Shown: positions 1 to 5,569, counted from the first letter of the stretch. The stretch: DNA of 7,085 nt from Clostridia bacterium (GCA_017451975.1 JAFTNI010000022.1:1-7085); one strand, 5' to 3'. Program-made: numbers and translations. Notes: a model not told the origin generated them from the sequence alone.

Positions 1-1
1 A

Positions 2-17
2 AAACAGAGCGCTGTTT
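2..17 (+). terminator. Weak terminator-like hairpin at the window edge
   Basis: A 6-bp stem (AAACAG / CTGTTT) closes on the loop AGCG and is followed by a T-rich but interrupted tail. It has the A-arm/T-arm style of the other terminators in this window but is shorter, with only two or three G-C pairs. It may be the terminator of a gene lying left of the window. From this sequence alone it could also be chance. Confidence 0.25.
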
Positions 18-39
18 AAGTTAATTTGCACACATCGGC

Positions 40-68
40 TTGACAAAGCTTCAGATATATGTTACACT
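40..68 (+). promoter_or_regulatory. SigA-type promoter of the M6 protease gene
   Basis: A perfect TTGACA (-35) at 40-45 is followed by a 17-base spacer and a -10 of TACACT at 63-68 (4 of 6 to TATAAT). TG at 60-61 gives an extended -10 (TGn). The predicted start near 75 leaves a leader of about 35 bases before the ATG at 110. The ribosome site AAAGGAGG at 94-101 lies 8 bases upstream of that ATG. No obvious operator was seen. Confidence 0.7.
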
Positions 69-109
69 TTAAACAATGATTTCATAAACTTTCAAAGGAG
101 GAAAACAAA

Positions 110-2323
110 ATGAAATTAAAACGTATAGGCGCGCTTGTGCTTGCCACAATGCTTCTCGTTCTTTGCTGTGCTTGCGGCGACAGCAGCACTACTACGAGCG
201 GCACTACGGGCACAACCGCAGGAACTTCCGCTTCTACAGGCACGACTGACTCCGGTGCTACCACGGGTACAACGGGCACGACATCTACAACAGGCGGTAC
301 AAACACACCTTCTACTGTAACAGTACCCACAGTTACGGAAGAAGAGATAAAAATTTCGCTTGACGAAGCGGCAAACGCAGTTAAAATCAATGCCACACCC
401 GTTACGGAAACAAAGAAAATTCCGCTTCTTATAATCCTTGTAAACTTCGATGCCAACGGCAACGGAGTTGACGATTTCGACGCTGAAAACCCCGAAGGTA
501 TTAAAGCCACGGGCGAACAGTGGGCAGGCACAGACCTTAAAGAGCACTACGACCTCTATTTTGGCGACGGTTATTCGCTTACAAACTACTACCTCGAAAT
601 GACAATGGGCGCATTCTGCTTCGCACCCATACAGCTCGACAAGGTTCCCGAAGGCGGAGTTGCCGAGGGTTGCCTTGAGGTTACGGTTAATATCCCCCAC
701 CCGGGTGCGGTTGCCGGCACACCCGGCTTGCTCGACGCACAGGCAACAATCAAGAAAATAGTTGATGCTACAGACGAATATATCGACTATAAAAAGCTCG
801 ATGCCAACGGCAACAACAAGCTCGACGAAACAGAATTCGCTTGCGTTATCCTTAACTCCGGTGTAGACGTTTCCACGGGCACATCTACTATTGCTCAGTT
901 CCCCTTCCAGGTTCACGGCACATCTCAGGGCTTGCCCGGCACGCGTGACGGTGTTACTTTCTCTAAGGTAACTAATATCGGTGAATACGAGTTCCGTAAC
1001 GGCACGAAGCAGCCCCCCGTTGTAACGCAGATAGGCACGCCTGCTCACGAGCTTGCTCACAACCTCGGCGCAGAGGACCTTTACGATACGAAACGCAACG
1101 GCCACACAGGCTCCGGTGTTGCAGGCTGGCCCCGTGCATACGATTTCTCGCTCGAATGCAACGGTAACCACCTTAAGGGAGGTTCCATGCCCGCATACCT
1201 CGACCCATTCCATAGAATTTACCTTGGTTGGGCAGAATACCAAACTGTAGGCGACGGTGTTTACACCATATCCTCTACAACCACGAACAATTACGTTATT
1301 CTCAGAGTAAATACGCCCGACCCGAAGGAATATTACCTTGTTGAGGTTCGCCTTAAAACAGGTTTTGAAACATACCTTACAAGCGGCAGCTCCAAGGGTG
1401 GTATTATGGTTTGGCATATTGACCAGACACTTACAGACAGATACTTTGTAGAGGGAAGTGCTTCCACGTCCACATCTCTCAACGGCACGCGCCACGACCC
1501 TGCTATAGTTCCGCTTTTCCGCACGGGCTATGACGCAGACGGCAGATATATGGAAATTACGAACCCTGCAGACCCGTTCTACTACTACGATGAAGCAGAC
1601 CTTTCCAAGGCTGTTTTCGAATCGGGCAAGTTCCGCTCTGTAACTAAGGGCGTTCAGTCGCTCAACTCTTACCCCAGCAAATGGGAAGGCGACAAAAACT
1701 ATAACCTCCGCATTGAAGTGCTCAGCGCTCCCGGCGAAGAAATGACCATAAAAATTTCCGGCTCGCAGGACGGCAGAAAAGATTTCGCTCCCATTATTTC
1801 CGCAGACTACGCAGCAAAAACGCACAATACGCTCACACTTCAGGGCGAAATAAAAGCATACAACGCCGCTGAAATAACAGAAGCTGCAATTCTCATTTCC
1901 TCAAACGCAGATTTCACGGAAAACGTTGTACGCAAAGATGTTGAAGTTGGTGCAGACGGCAAGTTTACCGCAACGTTTGAAGGCTTGCAGCCGCAGACGA
2001 AGTATTATTTTATGACGTATGTTAACAGCGACCACGGCGGTGTTATTGCCAAAAACAGCACTAGCACGAACACGGCGCCGAGAGAGCAGAACTACATTAA
2101 GGTATCTCTCTACAGAGGTCTTACAGATCCCGACCGTGCATATGAATTGAGAGTAACGTTTGGCAATAAGCTCGTTGTAAACAGTGCGCTTATGGATAAG
2201 CCGGGCTATACGTTTGAAGGCTGGTACTATGATGAAGGATTCACAAAGCCCTATGATATGAATACTGTTATTCAGAAGGGCATGGAACCTTTCACGCTCT
2301 ATGCAAAATGGACTAAAAACTAA
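110..2323 (+). CDS. M6-family metalloprotease lipoprotein (immune inhibitor A-like)
   Basis: 737 residues. A basic N-terminus and hydrophobic stretch (about 8-18) lead to Cys19, Cys20, Ala21, Cys22, a plausible lipobox with Cys22 as the lipidated residue. Residues 24-70 are a Ser/Thr/Gly spacer that would hold the enzyme off the membrane. The catalytic region begins with PLLIILVNFD (about 105). It carries the zinc motif HELAHNLGAEDLYD, with His313, Glu314 and His317 in the HExxHxxGxxDxY form typical of peptidase family M6. Further M6 landmarks are LGW at 372-374 and GIMVWHID at about 431-438. Asp/Asn-rich loops at 114 and 231 (DANGNNKLDETE, EF-hand-like) suggest calcium binding. Residues of about 560-658 look fibronectin III-like. 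Residues 662-737 are one InlB B-type repeat (GYTFEGWYYDEGF, ending TLYAKW). Family members are secreted, protein-degrading zinc enzymes; the substrate here is unknown. It is a single-gene unit with its own promoter and terminator. The family call is strong; the lipidation site is inferred, since position -3 is Cys rather than the usual Leu. Confidence 0.92.
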   Translation: MKLKRIGALVLATMLLVLCCACGDSSTTTSGTTGTTAGTSASTGTTDSGATTGTTGTTSTTGGTNTPSTVTVPTVTEEEIKISLDEAANAVKINATPVTETKKIPLLIILVNFDANGNGVDDFDAENPEGIKATGEQWAGTDLKEHYDLYFGDGYSLTNYYLEMTMGAFCFAPIQLDKVPEGGVAEGCLEVTVNIPHPGAVAGTPGLLDAQATIKKIVDATDEYIDYKKLDANGNNKLDETEFACVILNSGVDVSTGTSTIAQFPFQVHGTSQGLPGTRDGVTFSKVTNIGEYEFRNGTKQPPVVTQIGTPAHELAHNLGAEDLYDTKRNGHTGSGVAGWPRAYDFSLECNGNHLKGGSMPAYLDPFHRIYLGWAEYQTVGDGVYTISSTTTNNYVILRVNTPDPKEYYLVEVRLKTGFETYLTSGSSKGGIMVWHIDQTLTDRYFVEGSASTSTSLNGTRHDPAIVPLFRTGYDADGRYMEITNPADPFYYYDEADLSKAVFESGKFRSVTKGVQSLNSYPSKWEGDKNYNLRIEVLSAPGEEMTIKISGSQDGRKDFAPIISADYAAKTHNTLTLQGEIKAYNAAEITEAAILISSNADFTENVVRKDVEVGADGKFTATFEGLQPQTKYYFMTYVNSDHGGVIAKNSTSTNTAPREQNYIKVSLYRGLTDPDRAYELRVTFGNKLVVNSALMDKPGYTFEGWYYDEGFTKPYDMNTVIQKGMEPFTLYAKWTKN

Positions 2324-2329
2324 ATAAAA

Positions 2330-2364
2330 AGCAAAAAACTCGGAGAAATCCGAGTTTTTCTGCT
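2330..2364 (+). terminator. Intrinsic terminator after the M6 protease gene
   Basis: An 11-bp perfect stem, AAAAACTCGGA (2334-2344) with TCCGAGTTTTT (2349-2359), closes on a GAAA tetraloop. It extends outward through AGCA/TGCT pairing with one bulged C (2360), then runs into TTTT. The A-rich left arm would let it work in both directions, but no minus-strand gene ends here. Confidence 0.9.
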
Positions 2365-2372
2365 TTTCCCCC

Positions 2373-2401
2373 TTGACAAATCACAATCTTTATGATATCA
2401 T
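2373..2401 (+). promoter_or_regulatory. SigA-type promoter of the SPFH/Arc-type operon
   Basis: A perfect TTGACA at 2373-2378, a 17-base spacer and TATCAT at 2396-2401 (5 of 6). TG at 2393-2394 adds an extended -10. This is close to a consensus vegetative promoter. The start would fall near 2408, about 26 bases before the ATG at 2434. Confidence 0.8.
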
Positions 2402-2411
2402 TAAGATATCA
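2393..2411. promoter_or_regulatory. 19-bp dyad over the -10: candidate operator
   Basis: TGATATC-ATTAA-GATATCA is a perfect 7-bp inverted repeat around a 5-base centre. It can also be read as two GATATCA direct repeats 11 bp apart. It covers the -10 and the predicted start of transcription, so a bound protein would block initiation. Ribbon-helix-helix repressors of the Arc/CopG type bind paired subsites about one helical turn apart, and the operon's second gene encodes such a protein. That it is an autoregulatory site is inference. Confidence 0.5.
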
Positions 2412-2418
2412 AACAGAT

Positions 2419-2424
2419 AAGGAG
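2419..2424 (+). promoter_or_regulatory. Ribosome site fixing the SPFH start at 2434
   Basis: AAGGAG lies 9 bases upstream of the ATG at 2434. An in-frame ATG at 2392 would add 14 residues, but it lies at the -10 of the promoter and so would not be in the transcript. The start is therefore set at 2434. Confidence 0.85.
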
Positions 2425-2433
2425 ATTTTTGCA

Positions 2434-3435
2434 ATGGAAGAAAAAATTTTAAACGGTAAAAAAACAGGTATGCTCGTTCTTATTTTGACTATACTTTTTG
2501 AAATCGTAATGCTTGTTATGTTTATTTCATTTATCGGCATATTTGGCGACGAAAGTGCAATGCCCGCGCTGCCGCTTGTTATTTGCTGCATTGGCTGGAT
2601 ACCGCTTCTCGGCTTGCGCGTGCTCAAACCGCAGGAGGCGCTCGTGCTCACGCTTTTCGGTAAGTATATAGGCACGCTCAAGGGCGAGGGCTTTTACGCC
2701 ATAAACCCCTTCTGCGTTTCCGTAAACCCTGCGGCAAAAACGCAGCTTAACCAAAGCGGCGACGTTAAAACGCTTTCCTCTCCGGTTCAGTCAAACGGTC
2801 AGGCTGCTGCGGGTGCTATTGAAAAGAAGCTTTCGCTCAAAATTATGACTCTCAACAATAACCGCCAGAAAATAAACGATTGCCTCGGCAACCCTGTTGA
2901 AATCGGCATAGCGGTTACATGGAAAATAGTAGATACGGCAAAAGCTGTTTTCAACGTGGATAACTATAAGGAATACCTTTCCTTGCAGTGCGATACAGCG
3001 CTTCGCAACGTAGTTCGTATCTACCCCTATGACGTTGCACCGGGTGTGGACACAACTGGCGACGGCTTGGCAGACGACGGCAGCCTTCGCGGCTCCAGCG
3101 ACGTTGTTGCTTCCCGTATACGCGATGAAATTCAGGCAAGAGTTGCTGAAGCGGGGCTTGAAATCGTGGAAGCGCGCATAACTTACCTTGCATATGCCCC
3201 CGAAATTGCGGCGGTAATGCTCCAGCGTCAGCAGGCTTCCGCTATTATCGATGCAAGAAAGATGATCGTAGACGGTGCTGTTGGTATGGTGGAAATGGCA
3301 CTTGAAAGACTCCAGGAGAACGGCACGGTAGAGCTTGACGAGGAAAGAAAAGCGGCTATGGTTTCCAACCTCCTCGTTGTGCTTTGCGGCAACCGCGATG
3401 CACAGCCCGTGGTTAACTCCGGCAGCCTTTATTAA
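2434..3435 (+). CDS. SPFH/Band 7 domain membrane protein
   Basis: 333 residues. Two N-terminal membrane segments (about 11-36 and 44-62) are followed at once by the SPFH entry sequence VLKPQEALVLTLFGKY (63-78) and GEGFYAINPF (84-93). Further landmarks are LGNPVEIGIAVTWKIVDTAKAVFNV (151-175, shown here by its ends LGNP and FNV), the helix SRIRDEIQARVAEAGLEI (227-244), YLAYAPEIA (251-259) and MLQRQQASAIIDARK (262-276). Family members form membrane-bound oligomeric scaffolds, often tied to membrane microdomains or protein quality control; the role here is unknown. Residues of about 97-132 form a polar Gln/Ser/Gly/Ala-rich insert that I believe is usual in clostridial members but absent from shorter relatives. 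A loop DTTGDGLADDG (206-216) resembles a calcium loop. With two helices, the domain should face the cytoplasm. The stop overlaps the next gene's ATG. Confidence 0.88.
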   Translation: MEEKILNGKKTGMLVLILTILFEIVMLVMFISFIGIFGDESAMPALPLVICCIGWIPLLGLRVLKPQEALVLTLFGKYIGTLKGEGFYAINPFCVSVNPAAKTQLNQSGDVKTLSSPVQSNGQAAAGAIEKKLSLKIMTLNNNRQKINDCLGNPVEIGIAVTWKIVDTAKAVFNVDNYKEYLSLQCDTALRNVVRIYPYDVAPGVDTTGDGLADDGSLRGSSDVVASRIRDEIQARVAEAGLEIVEARITYLAYAPEIAAVMLQRQQASAIIDARKMIVDGAVGMVEMALERLQENGTVELDEERKAAMVSNLLVVLCGNRDAQPVVNSGSLY

Positions 3436-3659
3436 TGGCAGATAACGGTAAGAAGCAAATACCGCTCCGCCTTTCGCCCAAGCTTTACAACGCCATAGCG
3501 GCGTGGGCAGAGGATGATTTCCGTTCTGTAAACGGGCAAATTGAATATTTGCTTACGGAATGTGTGAAGCAACGCAAAAAGAACGGAAAATATGTGTCGG
3601 ACGAGATAGATGCGCCGCTTGATATCGAGCTCGGCGACACGCGAGCGAAAAAGGAATAA
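3435..3659 (+). CDS. Arc-type ribbon-helix-helix DNA-binding protein
   Basis: 74 residues. The fold reads as a beta strand (QIPLRLSP, 8-15), helix A (KLYNAIAAWAEDDF, 16-29) and a turn plus helix B (RSVNGQIEYLLTECVKQRKK, 30-49). The RSVNGQI turn closely matches the RSVNSEI turn of phage P22 Arc repressor. The strand residues Gln8, Leu11 and Arg12 are candidates for base contact. The tail (50-74) is charged and probably disordered. The ATG overlaps the SPFH stop as TAATG, and no Shine-Dalgarno sequence precedes it, so translation probably depends on ribosomes finishing the SPFH gene. I recall this Arc-like gene beside SPFH genes in other Firmicutes, so the pairing is probably functional. It could repress its own operon through the dyad at 2393-2411, or act as a partner of the SPFH protein; neither is shown here. 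Confidence 0.85.
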   Translation: MADNGKKQIPLRLSPKLYNAIAAWAEDDFRSVNGQIEYLLTECVKQRKKNGKYVSDEIDAPLDIELGDTRAKKE

Positions 3660-3669
3660 CGTTATTTGG

Positions 3670-3695
3670 AAAAACAAGCTGATATGCTTGTTTTT
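3670..3695 (+). terminator. Intrinsic terminator of the SPFH/Arc-type operon
   Basis: A 10-bp stem, AAAAACAAGC (3670-3679) with GCTTGTTTTT (3686-3695), closes on the 6-base loop TGATAT. It begins 10 bases after the stop codon. Its T-rich right arm also contains the likely -35 of the next gene. Confidence 0.85.
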
Positions 3696-3716
3696 CTGTT
3701 TTGTATATGATAAAAT
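3688..3716 (+). promoter_or_regulatory. Extended -10 promoter of the seven-helix protein gene
   Basis: The -10 TAAAAT at 3711-3716 (5 of 6) is preceded by TG at 3708-3709, an extended -10. The -35 at 17-base spacing is the weak TTGTTT (3688-3693), inside the previous terminator. A second candidate, TG-A-TATAAG at 3719-3727, would start transcription closer to the ribosome site. The first leaves a leader of about 30 bases. Confidence 0.55.
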
Positions 3717-3737
3717 GTTGATATAAGATGAGCATTC

Positions 3738-3744
3738 GGAGGGG
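3738..3744 (+). promoter_or_regulatory. Ribosome site fixing the start at 3752
   Basis: GGAGGGG lies 7 bases before the ATG at 3752. It is only 1 base before the in-frame ATG at 3746 and lies downstream of the in-frame ATG at 3728, so neither of those can use it. Confidence 0.8.
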
Positions 3745-3751
3745 AATGGGA

Positions 3752-4615
3752 ATGAAGGCAAGGTACACAGGGCGCAGGAAACGCTACAAAGTTAAGCTTT
3801 GGTCAACTCGTGATATAATAAACGGGGTCATTTTACTGGGTGGCCCGGTTGTACTGATGATTTTGGGGCTAATATCGGAGAACGTTCTTTTTTCACGGTT
3901 CGCATTTAGCATCGCGTTCTCGTTTCCTGCTCCTATAGCGAGACATTTGTATGGCGAAAAAAATGATGGGAAAGATTTATATTCGGTTTTGATTTATATA
4001 TATGCGGTGTGCATATGGCTTTTCTGTTTTCTTCCTTGGAAGAAAGTGACATATCTTATCTCGCTTTCTTATTCGGTAGCCTGCGGAGCATATCTTATAT
4101 ATAAAGTGCGCGAATTCAAAACAAAAAACGATGAGAGCTTGAACTTCTGGCTGTTGCTGATATCAGATGTCTTTATGTTGCTTATAAGTATGGTTTTTTC
4201 GGTAACAACGGAAATAAATGCGCTTGGCATAATTCTCGCGGTAGTGGGAGGCGCGGCGATTACTTTCGCGATAGTATATTTTGCATTACGTAAAGCGGAA
4301 ATGGGATTGTGGAAGAATGTAGGCTATTCAGTGCTCATTTTTGTTCTTGCTGCTATGTTTTGCCTGAGTAGTGCGGAGAAAATAAACTGGGCGCTGGATT
4401 TTTCCAAGCCTGCGGAGTACAGCACAAGAATTAGGGAAAAGGAGAAGCATACCGGTAAAAATACAAGATATCTTTTCACCGCGTATATCGACGGCAAACT
4501 GGTTGAATTTGAAGTGGGAGCCGATTCCTATGATAAATATGCGGAGGGCGCAGGTATAACCGTAAATGTTCACAGGGGCGCGCTTGGGATGACATATTAC
4601 ACACTGAAAGATTAA
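3752..4615 (+). CDS. Seven-helix membrane protein with exported C-terminal domain
   Basis: 287 residues; not a family I can name. The first 20 residues are strongly basic. Hydrophobic segments follow at about 22-42, 47-65, 77-94, 98-117, 130-151, 158-179 and 188-206. Seven helices with a basic N-terminus inside would place residues 207-287 outside the cell. That tail is predicted mostly beta. It ends with a pattern (YDKYAEGAGITVNVHRGALG, 260-279) seen in many small Firmicute membrane proteins, where a short beta domain closes on a G-A-[LF]-G turn. No catalytic motif or transporter signature was seen. The gene is AT-rich: one sampled 60-base line (3961-4020) has 19 G/C, against 33 in a sampled line of the DUF11 gene. 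It is a single-gene unit between two terminators. It is a real gene, judged by its ribosome site, helix pattern and flanking signals; its function is unknown. Confidence 0.8.
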   Translation: MKARYTGRRKRYKVKLWSTRDIINGVILLGGPVVLMILGLISENVLFSRFAFSIAFSFPAPIARHLYGEKNDGKDLYSVLIYIYAVCIWLFCFLPWKKVTYLISLSYSVACGAYLIYKVREFKTKNDESLNFWLLLISDVFMLLISMVFSVTTEINALGIILAVVGGAAITFAIVYFALRKAEMGLWKNVGYSVLIFVLAAMFCLSSAEKINWALDFSKPAEYSTRIREKEKHTGKNTRYLFTAYIDGKLVEFEVGADSYDKYAEGAGITVNVHRGALGMTYYTLKD

Positions 4616-4642
4616 AACAGAGGCTTTGAGCCTCTGTTTTTT
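4615..4642 (+). terminator. Intrinsic terminator after the seven-helix protein gene
   Basis: AACAGAGGCT (4616-4625) pairs with AGCCTCTGTT (4629-4638) around the tight loop TTG, followed by a run of T to 4642. The outermost A is the last base of the stop codon. This is a strong intrinsic terminator placed directly on the stop codon. Confidence 0.9.
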
Positions 4643-4670
4643 CGCACAAAATCGCGCCCTTGCATATAAT
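4641..4670 (+). promoter_or_regulatory. Promoter of the DUF11 gene (SigA or sporulation-type)
   Basis: A perfect TATAAT at 4665-4670 has a weak -35, TTCGCA (4641-4646), 18 bases away. The same -10 reads GCATATAATA (4662-4671), which fits the gCATAnnnTA form of mother-cell sigma factor SigK, with CACA upstream at 4645-4648 as a possible -35. The SigK spacing looks a little short, so SigA is the default reading. Transcription would start near 4677. Confidence 0.5.
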
Positions 4671-4703
4671 ATTGTGAGCGCCGAAAAGCGCTCGCAATAT
4701 TAT
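4666..4703. repeat. 16-bp inverted repeat spanning the -10 to the ribosome site
   Basis: The left arm (4666-4681) and right arm (4688-4703) pair over 16 bp with a single G-T wobble and the 6-base loop CGAAAA. The inner part is GAGCGC/GCGCTC and the outer part is ATAATATTG/CAATATTAT. The left arm begins inside the -10, and the right arm ends 3 bases before GGAGG. An RNA starting near 4677 would keep only the inner stem, at its very 5' end. Read-through RNA from upstream would form the full stem followed by a short T run. It could be an operator, a 5' protective hairpin or a backup terminator. Confidence 0.85.
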
Positions 4704-4717
4704 TTTGGAGGATATTA

Positions 4718-5569
4718 ATGGCAACTTTCTATAATCAGGCGGTGCTTTCCTACAACGGCAACACTACCACTTCGAACATCACAACGGGCGAGATAGTGCA
4801 GGTGCTTTCCGCTACGAAAACCGCTGTTACAGAGGATTATTCTGCGGGCGATACCGTAACGTACGTTATAAACATCATCAACTCGGGCGCGGCAACGTTT
4901 ACGGGGCTTACGCTTACAGATAACCTCGGCGCATACGCATTTGACGCGCTTACGCTCACGCCGCTTACGTATACGGCGGGCTCGCTGCGCTATTTCGAAA
5001 ACGGCGTTTTGCGCCCCACGCCTACGGTTACGGCGGAAGAACCGCTTACGGTAACGGGCATAAGCGTGCCTGCGGGCGGTAACACAACGCTTGTATACGA
5101 GGTAAGAGCAAACGGCTTTGCGCCGCTTGAAGCGGGCTCGGTTATCACAAACCAGGCAACTGTTTCGGGCACGAACCTTTCGCCCATAACCGTGGAGGAA
5201 ACAGTGGCGGTGGCTTCCGAGCCTCGCCTTACCATAAGCAAATCGCTTTCCCCTGCGACGGTAACGGAAAACGGAAGGCTGACTTATACTTTCGTTATTC
5301 AGAACACGGGAAGTGCGCCCGCAGTGTCTACGGATAACGTGGTGGTGACAGATGCGTTTAACCCCATTCTCGGCGGTATTACGGTAACGTTTAATGGCGA
5401 AACGTGGGCAGAAGGCACGAACTACACCTATAGCGAAGCCACGGGGCTTTTCGCCACGGTAGAGGGGCAGATAACCGTTCCTGCGGCAACTTATACCCGC
5501 GACCCCGCTACGGGCGCGGTTATAGTAAACCCGGGCGTAAGTGTGCTTACGGTAACGGGTACGGTTTAA
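4718..5569 (+). CDS. DUF11 two-domain beta protein without a signal peptide
   Basis: 283 residues, no cysteine and only two lysines (Lys34, Lys175). GGAGG at 4707-4711 sits 6 bases before the ATG. The N-terminus is polar, with no signal peptide, lipobox, LPXTG motif or membrane segment. Two immunoglobulin-like DUF11 (TIGR01451-type) domains are visible. Domain 1 (about 34-165) runs from SATKTAVT and GDTVTYVINIINSG to ISVPAGG and ITNQATVSG. Domain 2 (about 175-283) runs from ISKSLSP and RLTYTFVIQNTG to ITVPA and LTVTGTV. Domain 2 stops before the final NxATV strand, while residues 5-27 (YNQAVLSYNGN, then ITTGEIV) resemble exactly that strand and linker. DUF11 repeats usually occur in surface proteins; this one has no visible export route. 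I recall similar signal-less proteins in Clostridia, of unknown role. Options include a spore-layer protein, a cytoplasmic fibre or leaderless export. The fold call is firm; the function is open. Confidence 0.87.
   Translation: MATFYNQAVLSYNGNTTTSNITTGEIVQVLSATKTAVTEDYSAGDTVTYVINIINSGAATFTGLTLTDNLGAYAFDALTLTPLTYTAGSLRYFENGVLRPTPTVTAEEPLTVTGISVPAGGNTTLVYEVRANGFAPLEAGSVITNQATVSGTNLSPITVEETVAVASEPRLTISKSLSPATVTENGRLTYTFVIQNTGSAPAVSTDNVVVTDAFNPILGGITVTFNGETWAEGTNYTYSEATGLFATVEGQITVPAATYTRDPATGAVIVNPGVSVLTVTGTV

Noticed and set aside
82..531. 149-codon minus-strand frame rich in Val/Pro/Ser opposite the Thr/Gly linker
   Set aside because: The low-complexity translation mirrors the repetitive Ser/Thr/Gly codons of the lipoprotein spacer, and it runs across that gene's ribosome site.
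116..1825. 569-codon open frame on the minus strand opposite the M6 protease gene
   Set aside because: The translation is extremely Cys- and Arg-rich with no recognisable domain, and it lies wholly over a gene with a firm family match. It is an antisense shadow of biased codon use.
2392..2433. Upstream in-frame ATG for the SPFH protein
   Set aside because: It lies at the -10 box of the promoter, so it would not be transcribed. AAGGAG at 2419-2424 serves the ATG at 2434.
2434..3659. Toxin-antitoxin module, with the ribbon-helix-helix protein as antitoxin
   Set aside because: The gene order and small regulator are suggestive, but the partner is a clear SPFH membrane protein with no toxin fold, and I recall the pair as a common chromosomal feature.
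3728..3751. Upstream in-frame ATGs (3728 and 3746) for the seven-helix protein
   Set aside because: The ribosome site GGAGGGG at 3738-3744 lies after the first and only 1 base before the second. The ATG at 3752 has proper spacing.
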